This document shows positions 1 through 22,708 of a stretch of DNA of 64,000 nucleotides, one piece after another; positions within the stretch are counted from its first letter, which is position 1; every line of letters begins with the position of its first letter. The position numbers and the translations under genes are program-made. The notes beneath the pieces are model-generated. The model did not search any database. It was not told the origin of the DNA and worked only from the letters and a program-made list of their open reading frames with translations. This stretch comes from Panulirus ornatus (lineage: Eukaryota > Arthropoda > Malacostraca > Decapoda > Palinuridae). The DNA lies in NCBI RefSeq assembly GCF_036320965.1, contig NC_092287.1, positions 14,772,489-14,836,488 on the forward strand. The letters are read 5' to 3'.

Positions 1-836
1 CGCCCATATGTGCGCGAGGTAGCGCTAGGAAAAGACAACAAAAGCCACATTCGTTCACACTCAGTCTCTACCTGTCATGCATAATGCACTGAAACCACAG
101 CCTCCTTTCCACATCCAAGCCCCACAGAGCTGTCCATTATTTACCCCAGACTCTTCACACTCAATGGTTCAATCCATTGACAGCATGTCTACCCCAATAT
201 ACCATATCGTTCCAATTCACTCTATTCCTTGCACGCCTTTCACCCTCTAGCATGTTTAGGCCCCCATCGCTCAAAATCTTTTTCACTCCAACTTTCCACC
301 TCTAATTTGGTCTCCCACTTCTCCTCGTTCCCTTCACCTCTGACACATATATCCTCTTGGTCAATCTCTCCTCCCTCATTCTCTCCATGTGACCAAACAA
401 TATCAAAACATCCTCTTCTGCTTTCTCAAGTAAACTCTTTTTATTACCTCATATCTCTCTTACCCAATTATTACTTACTCAATCAAACCTCCTCACACCA
501 CATATTGTCCTCAAACTTCTCATTTCCAGCACATCCACCCTCCTGCGCACAACTCTATCTATAGCCCACGCCTCGCACCCATATGTCATTGTTGGAACCA
601 CTGTTCCTTCAAACATACCCATTTTTGCTTTCCGAGATAATATTCTCTACTTCCACACATTCTTAAACGGTCCCAAAACTTTTGCCCCCTCTCCCACCCT
701 ATAATTCACTTCAGCTTCCATGGTTCCATCCACTGCCAAATCCACTCCCAGATATCTAAAACACTTCACTTCCTCCAGTTTCTCTCCATTTAAATTTACC
801 TCCCACTTGATTTGACCCTCAACCCTACTGTACCTA

Positions 837-850
837 ATAACCTTGCTCTT
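837..850. repeat. Target-site duplication, left copy
   Basis: ATAACCTTGCTCTT, a perfect match to 1110-1123. It flanks the short retroelement at 851-1109, and the sequence belongs to the interrupted LINE ORF. Confidence 0.9.
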
Positions 851-1109
851 CTTTTTTTTCTTTTCTTTTTCTTTCAAACTATTCGCCATTTCCCGCATTA
901 GCGAGGTAGCGCTAAGAACAGAGGACTGGGCCTTTGAGGGAATACCCTCACCTGGCCCAATTCTCTGTTCCTTCTTTTGGAAAATTGAAAAAAAAAAAAA
1001 AAAAACCGAGAGGGGAGGATTTCCAGCCCCCCGCTCCCTCCCCTTTTAGTCGCCTTCTAAGACACGCAGGGAATACGTGGGAAGTATTCTTAATCCCCTA
1101 TCCCCAGGG
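851..1109 (-). mobile_element. Short non-autonomous retroelement (SINE-like) with target-site duplication
   Basis: A 259-bp insertion inside LINE copy A. Read on the minus strand it starts CCCTGGGGATAGGGG, has a 5' module matching the LINE 5' UTR, an internal T tract, a 3' module ending in a region like the LINE tail (CGCTACCTCGC-like), and an A-rich 3' end. It is flanked by the perfect 14-bp repeat ATAACCTTGCTCTT at 837-850 and 1110-1123. Without the insert and one repeat, the LINE sequence reads as in the other copies. The A-rich tail and flush duplication show retroposition. It has no coding capacity. I see no convincing Pol III A and B boxes. Confidence 0.9.
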
Positions 1110-1123
1110 ATAACCTTGCTCTT
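1110..1123. repeat. Target-site duplication, right copy
   Basis: A perfect 14-bp match to 837-850, directly abutting the 5' end of the inserted short retroelement. Confidence 0.9.
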
Positions 1124-3205
1124 ATTCACATTTATTCTCAGCTTTCTTCTTCAACACATTTTACCAAACTCAGTCAGCAGCTTCTGAAGTATCTCACACG
1201 AATCAGCCACCACCGCTGTATCATCAGCAAACAACAACTGACTCACTTCCCAAGCTCTCTCATCCACAACAGACTGCAAATTTGCCCCTCTTTCCAAAAC
1301 TCTTGCATTTACCTCCCTAACAACCCCATCCATAAACAAATTAAACAATCATGCAGACATCACACACCCCTGCTGCAAACCAACATTCACTGAGAACCAA
1401 TCACTTTCCTCTCTTCCTACAAGTACATAAGCCTTACATCCTCGATAAAAACTTTTCACTGCTTCTACCAACATGCCCCCCACACCATATATTCTTAATA
1501 CCTTCTACAAAGCATCTCTATCAACTCTATCATATTCCTTCTCCAGATCCATAAATGCTACATACAAATGCATTTGCTTTTCTAAGTATTTCTCACACAC
1601 ATTCTTCAAAGTAAACACCTGATCCACACACCCTCTACCACTTCTGAAACCATACTGCTCTTCCTCAATCTGATGCTCGGTACATGCCTTCACCCTCTCT
1701 ATCAATACACTTCCATATAATTTCCCAGGAATACTCAACAAACGTATACCTCTGTAATTGTAGCACTCACTTTTATCACCTTTGTCTTTGCACAGCGGCA
1801 CTATGCAAGCATTCCTCTAGTCCTCAGGCACCTCACCATGAGTCATAACCTTACCAACCAGTTAACAATACAGTAACCCCCTTTTTTAGTGAATTCCACT
1901 GCAAAACCATCCAAACCCTGCTGCCTTCCCGGCTGTCATCTTTCGCAAAGCTTTTACTACCTCTTCTCTGTTTACCAAATCATTTTCCCTAAACCTCTCA
2001 CTTTCTACGCCACCTCGACCAAAACACTCTATATCTGCCACTTTATCATCAAACACATTCAACAAACCTTCAAAATGCTCAATCAATCTCCTTCTCACAT
2101 AGCCACTACTTGTTACCACCTCCCCATTAGCCCCCTTCACTGAAGTTCCCATATGTTCCCTTGCTTTACGCACTTTATTTACCTCCTTCCAAAACATCTT
2201 TATATTCTCCTAAAGTTTAATGATACTCTCTCACCCCGACTCTAATTTGACCTCATTTTCACCTCTTCCACCTTTCTGTTGACCTCCTGCCTCTTTCTTT
2301 CATACATTTCCCAGTTATTTGCATTTTTTTCCCGGCAAATATCGTCCAAATGCCTCTCTCTTCTCTTTCACTAATGATCATACTTCTTCATCCAACCACT
2401 CACTACACTTTGTAATCTGCCCACCTAAAACGCTTCTCATGCCACAAGCATCTTTTGCTCAAGCCATCATCACTTCCCTGAATACATCCCATTCCTCCCG
2501 CACTCCCCTTACGTCCTTTGTTCTCACCTTTTTCCATTCTGTACTCATTTTCTCCTGGTACTTCCTCACACAAGTCTCCTTCCCAAGCTCACTTACTCTC
2601 ACCACTCTCTTCACCCCAAGATTCTCTCTTCTTTTCTGAAAACCGCCACAAACCTTCATCTTCGCCTCCACAAGATAATGATCAGACATCCCTCCAGTTG
2701 CCCTTCTTAGCACATTAACATCCATAAGTCTCTCTTTCGCGCGCCTATCAATTAACACGTAAACCAATAAATCTCTGGCCATCTCTCCTACTTGCATACA
2801 TATGCTTATGTATATCTCTCTTTTTAAACCAGGTATTCCCAATCACCAGTCAATTTTCAGCATATAAGTATAAAAGCTCTTCAACATTCCATTTACAACC
2901 TGAACACCCCATTCACCCTCAACTGCCACATTACTAACCTTTGCATTCAAATCACTTATCACAATAACCCGGTCTCGTGAATCAAAACTACTAACACACT
3001 CACACAGCTGCTCCCAAAACACTTTCCACTCATGATCTTTCTTCTCATGCCCAGGTGCATATGCACCAATAATCACCCATCTCTCTAAATCCACTTTCAG
3101 TTTTACCCATATCAATCTAGAGTTTACACTCTTACAATCTATCACAAACTGCCACCACTACTGTTTCAGGAGTAGTGCTATTCCTTCCTTTACATTTGTC
3201 CTCGC

Positions 3206-3370
<165 letters not shown>

Positions 3371-3396
3371 TAGGTTATATATAGGTTAGGTTATAT

Positions 3397-3471
<75 letters not shown>

Positions 3472-3480
3472 AATATATAA
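3371..3480. repeat. (AT)n array with short TAGGTTATATA repeats at its left edge
   Basis: Two to three copies of a TAGGTTATATA-like unit lie at 3370-3400. An (AT)n array of about 85 bp follows and ends at the poly-T start of LINE copy B. Confidence 0.9.
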
Positions 3481-6400
3481 TTTTTTTTTCTTTATTTGCT
3501 TTCTCGCTATCTCCCGCGTTTGCGAGGTAGCGCAAGGAAACAGACGAAAGAAATAGCCCAAACCCACCTCCATACACATGTATATACATACGTCCACACA
3601 CGCAAATATACATACCTACACAGCTTTCCATGGTTTACCCCAGACGCTTCACATACCCTAATTCAATCCACTGACAGCACTTCAACCCCGGTATACCACA
3701 TCGATCCAATTCACTCTATTCCTTGCCCTCCTTTCCTCCTCCTGCATGTTCAGGCCCTGATCACACAAAATCTTTTTCACTCCATCTTTCCACCTCCAAT
3801 TTGGTCTCCCACTTCTCGTTCCCTCCACCTCCGACACATATATCCTCTTGGTCAGTCTTTCCTCACTCATTCTCTCCATGTGCCCAAACCATTTCAAAAC
3901 ACCCTCTTCTGCTCTATCAACCACGCTCTTTTTATTTCCTCACATCTCTCTTACCCTTACGTTACTTACTCGATCAAACCACCTCACACCACACATTGTC
4001 CTCAAACATCTCATTTCCAGCACATCCATCCTCCTGCGCACAACTCTATCCATAGCCCACGCCTCGCAACCATACAACATTGTTGGAACCACTATTCCTT
4101 CAAACATACACATTTTTGCTTTCCGAGATAATGTTCTCGACTTCCACACATTCTTCAAGGCTCCCAGGATTTTCGCCCTCTCCCCCACACTTCTGCTTCC
4201 ATGGTTCCATTCGCTGCCAGATCCACTCCCAGATATCTAAAACACTTTACTTCCTCCAGTTTTTCTCCATTCAAACTTACCTCCCAATTGACTTGACCCT
4301 CAACCCTACTGTACCTAATAACCTTGCTCTTATTCACATTTACTCTTAACTTTCTTCTTTCACACACTTTACCAAACTCAGTGACCAACTTCTGCAGTTT
4401 CTCACATGAATCAGCCACCAGCGCTGTATCATCAGCGAACAACAACTGACTCATTTCCCAAGCTCTCTCATCCACAACAGACTTCATACTTGCCCCTCTT
4501 TCCAAAACTCTTGCATTCACCTCCCAAACATACCCATCAATAAACAAATTAAAAAACCATGGAGACATCGCACACCCCTGCCGCAAACCTACATTCACTG
4601 AGAGCCAATCACTCTCCTCTCTTCCTACACGTACAAATGCCTTACATCCTCGATAAAAACTTTTCACTGCTTCTACCAACATGCCTCCCACTCCATATAT
4701 TCTTAATACCTTCCATAGAGCATCTCTATCAACTCTATCATATGCCTTCTCCAGATCCATAAATGCTACATACAAATCCATTTGCTTTTCTAAGTATTTC
4801 TCACATACATTCTTCAAAACAAACACCTGATCCACACATCCTCTACCACTTCTGAAACCACACTGCTCTTCCCCAGTCTGATGCTCTGTACATACCTTCA
4901 CCCTCTCAAACAATACCCTCACATATAATTTACTAGGAATACTCAACAAACTTATACCTCTGTAATTTGAGCACTCACTCTTATCCCCTTTGCCTTTGTA
5001 CAATGGCACTATGCACGCATTCCGCCAATCCTCAGGCACCTCACCATGAGTCATACATACATTAAATAACCTTACCAACCAGTCAACAATACAGTCACCC
5101 CCTTTTTTAATAAATTCCACTGCAATGCCATCCAAACCTGCTGCCTAGCCGGCTTTCATCTTCCGCAAAGCTTTTACTACCTCTTCTCTGCTTACCAAAT
5201 CATTTTCCCTAACCCTCTCACTTTGCACACCACCTCGACCAAAACACCATATATCTGCAACTCTATCATCAAACACATTCAACAAACCTTCAAAATACTA
5301 ACTCCATCTCCTTCTCACATCACCACTACTTGTTATCACCTCCCCATTTGCGCCCTTCACTGAAGTTCCCATTTGCTCCCTTGTCTTAGGCACTTTTTTT
5401 ACCTCCTTCCAAAACATATTTTTATTCTCCCTAAAATTCAATGATACTCTCTCACCCCAACTCTCATTTGCCCTTTTTTTCACCTCTTGCACCTTTCTCT
5501 TGACCTCCTGTCTCTTTCCTTTATATATCTCCCACTCAATTGCATTTTTTCCCTGCAAAAATCGTCCAAATGCCTCTCTCTTCTCTTTCACTAATACTCT
5601 TACTTCTTCATCCCACCACTCACTACCCTTTCTAATCAACCCACCTCCCACTCTTCTCATGCCACAAGCATCTTTTGCGCAATCCATCACTGATTCCCTA
5701 AATACATCCCATTCCTCCCCCACTCCCCTTACTTCCATTGTTCTCACCTTTTTCCATTCTGTACTCAGTCTCTCCTGGTACTTCCTCACACAAATCTCCT
5801 TCGTAAGCTCACTTACTCTCACCACCCTCTTCACCCCAACATTCACTCTTCTTTTCTGAAAACCCATACAAATCTTCACCTTAGCTTCCACAAGATAATG
5901 ATCAGACATCCCTCCAGTTGCACCTCTCAGCACATTAACATCCAAAAGTCTCTCTTTCGCGCGCCTGTCAATTAACACGTAATCCAATAACGCTCTCTGG
6001 CCATCTCTCCTACTTACATAAGTATACTTATGTATATCTCGCTTTTTAAACCAGGTATTCCCAATCATCAGTCCTTTTTCAGCACATAAATCTACAAGCT
6101 CTTCACCATTTCCATTTCCAACACTGAACACCCCATGTATACCAATTAATACCTCAACTGCCACATTACTCACCTTTCCATTCAAATCACCCATCACTAT
6201 AACCCGGTCTCGTGCATCAAAGCCACTAACACACTCATTCACCTGCTCCCAAAATACTTGCCTCTCATGATCTTTCTTCTCATGCCCAGGTGCATATGCA
6301 CCAATAATCACCCATCTCTCTCCATCAACTTTCAGTTTTACCCATATTAATCGAGAATTTACTTTCTTACATTCTATCACATACTCCCACAACTCCTGTT

Positions 6401-6522
6401 TCAGGAGTGCTGCTACTCCTTCCCTTGCTCTTGTCCTCTCACTAACCCCTGACTTTACTCCCAAGATATTCCCAAACCACTCTTCCCCTTTCCCCTTGAG
6501 CTTCGTTTCACTCAGAGCCAAA
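3481..6522 (-). mobile_element. RTE-like LINE copy B, nearly full length, inactivated
   Basis: A minus-strand copy with a poly-T and short-type 3' tail at 3481-3680. It lacks only about the first 49 residues, and its 5' end joins (AT)n at residues ALSETK. Two long open pieces remain. Positions 5298-6521 (407 codons) hold most of the endonuclease (motifs SETK, AYAPG, GDLN, LDYVL, SDH) and linker. Positions 4155-5135 (326 codons) hold the whole RT core with [16 protein letters not shown] and FADD. Nonsense changes near 5147 and 5298 and a frameshift near 4185 separate these from the C-terminal pieces at 3940-4188 and 3682-3924. It has (AT)n on both sides. Confidence 0.93.
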
Positions 6523-9944
<3,422 letters not shown>

Positions 9945-9960
9945 ATATATATATATATAT
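9945..9960. repeat. Short AT linker between head-to-head LINE copies C and D
   Basis: About 16 bp of AT joins the 5' ends of two oppositely oriented LINE copies. The 5' UTR sequences on either side form an imperfect inverted repeat. Confidence 0.85.
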
Positions 9961-12847
9961 AATACTTCCCACGTATTCCTCGCGTGTCGTAGAAAGCGAC
10001 TAGAGGGGACGGGAGCGGTGGGCCGGAAATCCTCCCCTCCTTGTATTAACTTTCTAAAATGGGAAACAGAAGAAGGAGTCACGCGGGGAGTGCTCATCCT
10101 CCTCGTAGGCTCAGAGTGGGGTGCCTAAATGTGTGTGGATGTAACCAAGATGTGAAAAAAGGAGAGATAGGTAGTATGTTTGAGGAAAGGAACCTGGATG
10201 TTTTGGCTCTGAGTGAAACGAAGCTAAAGGGTAAAGGGGAAGGGTGGTTTGGGAATGTCTTGGGAGTAAAGTCAGTGGTTAGTGAGAGGACAAGAGCAAA
10301 CAAGGAGTAGCACTACTCCTGAATCAGGAGTTGTGGGAGTATATGATAGAGTGTAAGAAAGTAAATTCTCGATTGATATGGGTAAAACTGAAAGTTGATG
10401 GAGAGAGATTGGTGATTATTGGTGAATATGCACCTGGGCATGAGAAGAAAGATCATGAGAGGCAAGTGTTTTGGGAGCAGCTGAATGAGTGTGCTAGTGG
10501 TTTGATGCACAAAATCGGGTTATAGTGATGGGTGATTTGAATGGAAAGGTGAGTAATGTGGCAGTTGAGGGAATAATTGGTATACATGGAGTGTTCAGTG
10601 TTGTAAATGGAAATGGTGAAGAGCTCGTAGATTTATGTGCTGAAAAAGGACTAGTGTTTGAGAATACCTGGTTTAAAAAGCTACATATACATAAGTATAC
10701 GTATGTAAGTAGGAGAGATGGCCAGAGAGCGTAAATGGTTTACGTGTTAATTGATAGACGCACGAAAGAGAGACTTTTGGATGTTAATGTGCTGAGATGT
10801 GCAACTGGATGGATGTCTGATCATTATCTTGTGGAAGCAAAGGTGAAGATTTGTGGAGGTTTTCAGAGAAGAAGAGAGAATGTTGGGGTGAAGAGAGTGG
10901 TGAGAGTAAGTGAGCTTGGGAAGGAGACTTGTGTGAGGAAGTACCAGGAGAGACTGAGTACAGAATGGAAAAAGGTGAGAACAAAGGAGGTAAGGGGAGT
11001 GGGGGAGGAATGGGATGTATTTAGGGAAGCAGTGATGGCTTGCGAAAAAGATGCTTGTGGCATGAGAAGCGTGGGAGGTGGGTTGATTAGAAAAGGTAGT
11101 GAGTGGTGGGATGAAGAAGTAAGATTATTAGTGAAAGAGAAGAGAGAGGCATTTGAACGATTTTTGCAGGGAAAAACTGCAAATGAGTGGGAGAGGTATA
11201 AAAGAAAGAGACAGGAGGTCAAGAGAAAGGTGCAAGAGGCGAAAAAGAGGGCAAATGAGAGTTGGGGTGAGAGAGTATCAATAAATTTTAGGGAGAATAA
11301 AAATATGTTTTGGAAGGAGGTAAATAAAGTGCGTAAGACAAGGGAGCAAATGGGAACTTCAGTGAAGGGGGCTAATGGGGAGGTGATAACAAGTAGTGGT
11401 GATGTGAGAAGGAGATGGAGTGAGTATTTTGAAGGTTTGTTGAATGTGTTTGATGATAGAGTGGCAGATGTGGGGTGTCTAGGTCGAGGTGGTGTGCAAA
11501 GTGAGAGGGTTAGGGAAAATGATTTGGTAAATAGAGAGGAGGGAGTAAAAGCTTTACGGAAGATGAAAGCCGGCAAAGCAGCAGGTGTGGATGGCATTGC
11601 AGTGGAATTTATTAAAAAAGGATGTGACTGTATTGGTGACTGGTTAGTAAGATTATTTAATGTATGTATGATTCATGGTGAGGTGCATGAGGATTGGCGG
11701 AATGCTTGCATAGTGCCATTGTACAAAGGCAAAGGGGATAAGAGTAAGTTCTCAAATTACAGAGGTATAAGTCTGTTGAGTATTCCTGGTAAATTATATG
11801 GGAGGGTATTGATTGAGAGGGTGAAGGCATGTACAGAGCATCAGATTGGGGAAGAGAAGTGTGGTTTCAGAAGTGGTAGAGGATTTGTGGATCAGGTGTT
11901 TGCTTTGAAGAATGTATGCGAGAAATACTTAGAAAAACAAATGGATTTGTAAGTAGCATTTATGGATCTGGAGAAGGCATATGATAGAGTTGATAGAGAT
12001 GCTCTGTGGAAGGTATTTAGAATATATGATGTGGGAGGCAAGTTGTTAGAAGCAGTGAAAAGTTTTTATCGAGGATGTAAGGCATTTGTACGTGTAGGAA
12101 GAGACGAAAATGATTGGTTCTCAGTGAATGTAGGTTTACGACAGGGGTGTGTGATGTCTCCATGGTAGTTTAATTTGTTTATGGATGGTGTTGTTAGGGA
12201 GGTGAATGAAAGAGTTTTTGAAAGAGGGGCAAGTATGAAGTCTGTTGTGGATAAAAGAGGTTGGGAAGTGAGTTAGTTGTTGTTCGCTGATGATACACCG
12301 CTGGTGGCTGATTCATGTGAGAAACTGCAGAAACTGGTGACTGAGTTTGATACAGTGTGTGAAAGAAGAAAGTGAAGAGTAAACGTAAATAAAAGCAAGG
12401 TTACTAGGTACAGTAGGGTTGAGGGTCAAGTCAATTGGGAGGTAACTTTGAATGGAGAAAAACTGGAGGAAGTAAAGTGTCTTAGATATCTGGGAGTGGA
12501 TCTGGCAGTGGATGGAACCATGGAGGCAGAAGTGAATCATAGGGTGGGGGAGGGGGCGAGAATCCTGGGAGCCTTGAAGAATGTGTGGAAGTCGAGAACA
12601 TTATCTCGGAAAGGAAAAATGGGTATGTTTGAAGGAATAGTGGTTCCAACAATGTTGTATGGTTGCGAGGCGTGGGCTATGGATAGAGTTGTGCGCAGGA
12701 GGGTGGATGTGCTGGAAATGAGATGTTTGAGGACAATGTGTGGTGTGAGGTGGTTTGATCGAGTAAGTAATGTAAGGGTTAGAGAGATGTGTGGAAATAA
12801 AAAGAGCGTGGTTGAGAGAGCAGAAGAGGGTGTTTTGAAATGGTTTT

Positions 12848-12848
<1 letters not shown>
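9961..12848 (+). mobile_element. RTE-like LINE copy D, plus strand, 3' truncated pseudogene
   Basis: Starts at the 5' UTR (CTTCCCACGTATTCC-like) and carries ATG at 10059, equal to the copy U start. The frame is broken by stops and indels: endonuclease pieces at 10059-10310, 10331-10525 and 10525-10734; a long open piece at 10735-11952 covering the late endonuclease, linker and start of RT; RT motifs A and B at 11962-12168; and C-terminal residues at 12448-12848. It ends near residue 930 inside the ORF, where it is fused without (AT)n to the 3' part of inverted copy E. No 3' UTR remains. Confidence 0.93.
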
Positions 12849-14864
<2,016 letters not shown>

Positions 14865-16310
14865 TGATTGAGAGGGTGAAGGCATGTACAGAGCATCAGA
14901 TTGGGGAAGAGCAGTGTGGTTTCAGAAGTGGTTGAGGATGTGTGCATCAGGTGTTTGCTTTGAAGAATGTATGTGAGAAATACTTAGAAAAGCAAATGGA
15001 TTTGAATGTAGCATTTATGGGTCTGGAGAAGGCATATGATAGAGTTGATAGAGATGCTCTGTGGAAGGTATTAAGAATATATGGTGTGGGAGGAAAGTTG
15101 TTAGAAGCAGTGAAAAGTTTTTATCGAGGATGTAAGGCATGTGTACGTGTAGGAAGAGAGGAAAGTGATTGGTTCTCAGTGATTGTAGGTTTGCGGCAGG
15201 GGTGTGTGATGTCTCCATGGTTGTTTAATTTGTTTATGGATGGGGTTGTTAGGGAGGTAAATGCAAGAGTTTTGGAAAGAGGGGCAAGTATGAAGTCTGT
15301 TGGGGATGAGAGAGCTTGGGAAGTGAGTCAGTTGTTGTTCGCTGATGATACAGCGCTGGTGGCTGATTCATGTGAGAAACTGCAGAAGCTGGTGACTGAG
15401 TTTGGTAACGTGTGTGGAAGAAGAAAGTTAAGAGTAAATGTGATTAAGAGCAAGGTTATTAGGTACAGTAGGGTTGAGGGTCAAGTCAATTGGGAGGTGA
15501 GTTTGAATGGAGAAAAACTGGAGGAAGTGAAGTGTTTTAGATATCTGGGAGTGGATCTGGCAGCGGATGGAACCATGGAAGCGGAAGTGGATCATAGGGT
15601 GGGGAAGGGGGCGAAAATTCTGGGGGCCTTGAAGAATGTGTGGAAGTCGAGAACATTATCTCGGAAAGCAAAAATGGGTATGTTTGAAGGAATAGTGGTT
15701 CCAACAATGTTGTATGGTTGCGAGGCGTGGGCTATGGATAGAGTTGTGCGCAGGAGGATGGATGTGCTGGAAATGAGATGTTTGAGGACAATGTGTGGTG
15801 TGAGGTGGTTTGATCGAGTGAGTAACGTAAGGGTAAGAGAGATGTGTGGAAATAAAAAGAGCGTGGTTGAGAGAGCAGAAGAGGGTGTTTTGAAGTGGTT
15901 TGGGCACATGGAGAGGATGAGTGAGGAAAGATTGACCAAGAGGATATATGTGTCGGAGGTGGAGGGAGCAAGGAGAAGAGGGAGACCAAATTGGAGGTGG
16001 AAAGATGGAGTGAAAAAGATTTTGTGTGATCGGGGCCTGAACATGCAGGAGGGTGAAAGGAGGGCAAGGAATAGAGTGGATTGGAGCGATGTGGTATACC
16101 GGGGTTGACGTGCTGTCAGTGGATTGAATCAAGGCATGTGAAGCGTCTGGGGTAAACCATGGAAAGCTGTGTAGGTATGTATATTTGCGTGTGTGGATGT
16201 ATGTATATACATGTGTATGGGGGGGGGTTGGGCCATTTCTTTCGTCTGTTTCCTTGCGCTACCTCGCAAACGCGGGAGACAGCGACAAAGTAAAAAAAAA
16301 AAAGAAAAAA

Positions 16311-16312
<2 letters not shown>
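14865..16312 (+). mobile_element. RTE-like LINE copy F, 5' truncated, young
   Basis: Begins at residue 585 (LIERVK) next to (AT)n. One stop interrupts it at about 14934 (GRG region). From 14942 to 16108 there are 388 open codons covering RT motifs A (DRVDRDAL), B ([10 protein letters not shown]), C (FADD) and the whole C-terminus, ending VVYRG at 16108. The short-type 3' UTR runs to an A-rich tail at 16291-16311, followed directly by (AT)n. It has AT on both sides. Confidence 0.93.

Positions 16313-16382
<70 letters not shown>
16313..16382. repeat. (AT)n array
   Basis: About 70 bp of AT between the A-rich tail of copy F (plus) and the tail of copy G (minus). Confidence 0.95.
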
Positions 16383-20733
<4,351 letters not shown>

Positions 20734-20970
20734 CCCTGGGGATAGGGGACAAAGAATACTTCCCACGTATTCCCTGCGTGTTGTAAAAGGCGACTAAAAG
20801 GGGAGGGAGCGGGGGGCTGGAAATCCTCCCCTCTCGTTTTTTTTTTTTAATTTTCCAAAAGAAGGAACAGAGAATTGGGCCAGGTGAGGGTATTCCCTCA
20901 AAGGCCCAGTCCTCTGTTCTTAACGCTACCTCGCTAATGCGGGAAATGGCGAACAGTTTGAAAGAAAGAA
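20734..20970 (+). mobile_element. Short non-autonomous retroelement, complete, between AT arrays
   Basis: Plus-strand copy of the same element as 851-1109. It starts CCCTGGGGATAGGGG, followed by the LINE-5'-UTR-like module to about 20840, a T tract, then the 3' module (CCAAAAGAAGGAACAGAG to GCGGGAAATGGCGAA) and an A-rich end. It is flanked directly by (AT)n on both sides, as most LINE copies are. Confidence 0.88.
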
Positions 20971-21181
<211 letters not shown>

Positions 21182-22435
21182 TTTTTTTTTTTTTTTTTTA
21201 CTTTGTCGCTGTCTCCCGCGTTTGCGAGGTAGCGCAAGGAAATAGCCGAAAGAAATGGCCCAACTCACCCCCATACACATGTATATACATACGTCCACAC
21301 ACGCAAATATACATACCTACACAGCTTTCCATGGTTTACCCCAGTCGCTTCACATGCCTTGATTCACTCCACTGACAGCACGTCAACCCGGTATACCACA
21401 TCGCTCCAATTCACTCTATTCCTTGCCCTCCTTTCACCCTCCTGCATGTTCAGGCCCCGATCACACAAAATCTTTTTCACTCCATCTTTCCACCTCCAAT
21501 TTGGTCTCCCTCTTCTCCTCGTTCCCTCCACCTCAGACACATATATTCTCTTTGTCAATCTTTCCTCACTCATTCTCTCCATGTGCCCGAACCATTTCAA
21601 AACACCCTCTTCTGCTCTCTCAACCACGCTCTTTTTATTTCCACACATCTCTCTTACCCTTACGTTACTCACTCGATCAAACCACCTCACACCACACATT
21701 GTCCTAAAACATCTCATTTCCAGCACATCCACCCTCCTGCGCACAACTCTATCCATAGTCCACGCCTCGCAAACATACAACATTGTTGGAACCACTGTTC
21801 CTTCAAACATACCCATTTTTGCTTTCCGAGATAACGTTCTCGACTTCCACACATTCTTCAAGGCTCCCAGAATTTTCGCCCCCTCCCCCACCCTATGATC
21901 CACTTCCGCCTCCATGGTTCCATCCGCTGCCAGATCCACTCCCACATATCTAAAACACTTCACTTCCTCCAGTTTTTCTCCATTCAAACTCACCTCCCAA
22001 TTGGATTGACCCTCAACCCTACTGTACCTAATAACCTTGCTCTTATTCACATTTACTCTTAACTTTCTTCTTTCACACACTTTACCAAACTCAGTCACCA
22101 GCTTCTGCAGTTTCTCACATGAATCAGCCACCAGCGCTGTATCATCAGCGAACAACAACTGACTCACTTCCCAAGCTCTCTCATCCCCAACAGACTTCAT
22201 ACTTGCCCCTCTTTCTAAAACTCTTGCATTCACCTCCCTAACAACCCCATCCATAAACAAATTAAACAACCATGGAGACATCACACACCCCTGCCGCAAA
22301 CCTACATTCACTGAGAACCAATCACTTTCCTCTCTTCCTACACGTACACATGCCTTACATCCTCGATAAAAACTTTTCACTGCTTCTAACAACTTGCCTC
22401 CCACACCATATATTCTTAATACCTTCCACAGAGCA
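21182..22435 (-). mobile_element. RTE-like LINE copy H, 5' truncated
   Basis: Poly-T and short-type tail at 21182-21385, then an open frame from the stop near 21388 up to about 22435, covering residues 649 to 995 (RT from motif A downstream, FADD intact, C-terminus). The frame ends in GCTCTGTGGAAGG-like sequence (ALWKV) where it abuts an older LINE tail remnant. The usual stop codon context is shifted by a small deletion in the terminal VVYRG codons. Confidence 0.9.
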
Positions 22436-22708
22436 GACGTATACATAGATACACATGTACATATTCATACTTGGTTGCCTTTAATCCATTTCCAGTGCCA
22501 CCCCACCCCTCAAGAAACAGCATCGTTACCCCCTGGTTCAGCGAGGTAGCGCCAGGAAAACAGACAAAATAGGCTACATTCGTTCACATTAAGTCTCTAG
22601 CTGTCACATGTAATGCACCAAAACCATAGCTCCCTAACCACATCAAGGCCCCACAAATCTTTCCATGGTTTAGTCTAGACATTTTGCATGCCTTGGTTCA
22701 ATCCATTG
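22436..22708 (-). mobile_element. Old LINE 3' UTR remnant (long-type tail)
   Basis: Diverged but recognisable second tail module (AGCGAGGTAGCGCCAGGAAAACAGAC, then TCTCTAGCTGTCA and CTTTCCATGGTTTA), ending at GGTTCAATCCATTG just beyond the ORF stop. This is a severely 5'-truncated insertion. It marks the left edge of the non-repetitive block. Confidence 0.8.

Noticed and set aside
851..1109. tRNA-derived Pol III promoter (A and B boxes) in the short retroelement
   Set aside because: Only weak matches (GGCGACTAAAAGG and GGCTGGAAATCC) with too small a spacing. Not annotated.
10863..11597. Long open frames antisense to the LINE (for example 244 codons here, and the repeated [16 protein letters not shown] or [14 protein letters not shown] frames)
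   Set aside because: They recur opposite every LINE copy because the sense strand is purine-rich and has few antisense stops. They lack domains, and their conservation follows the sense frame.
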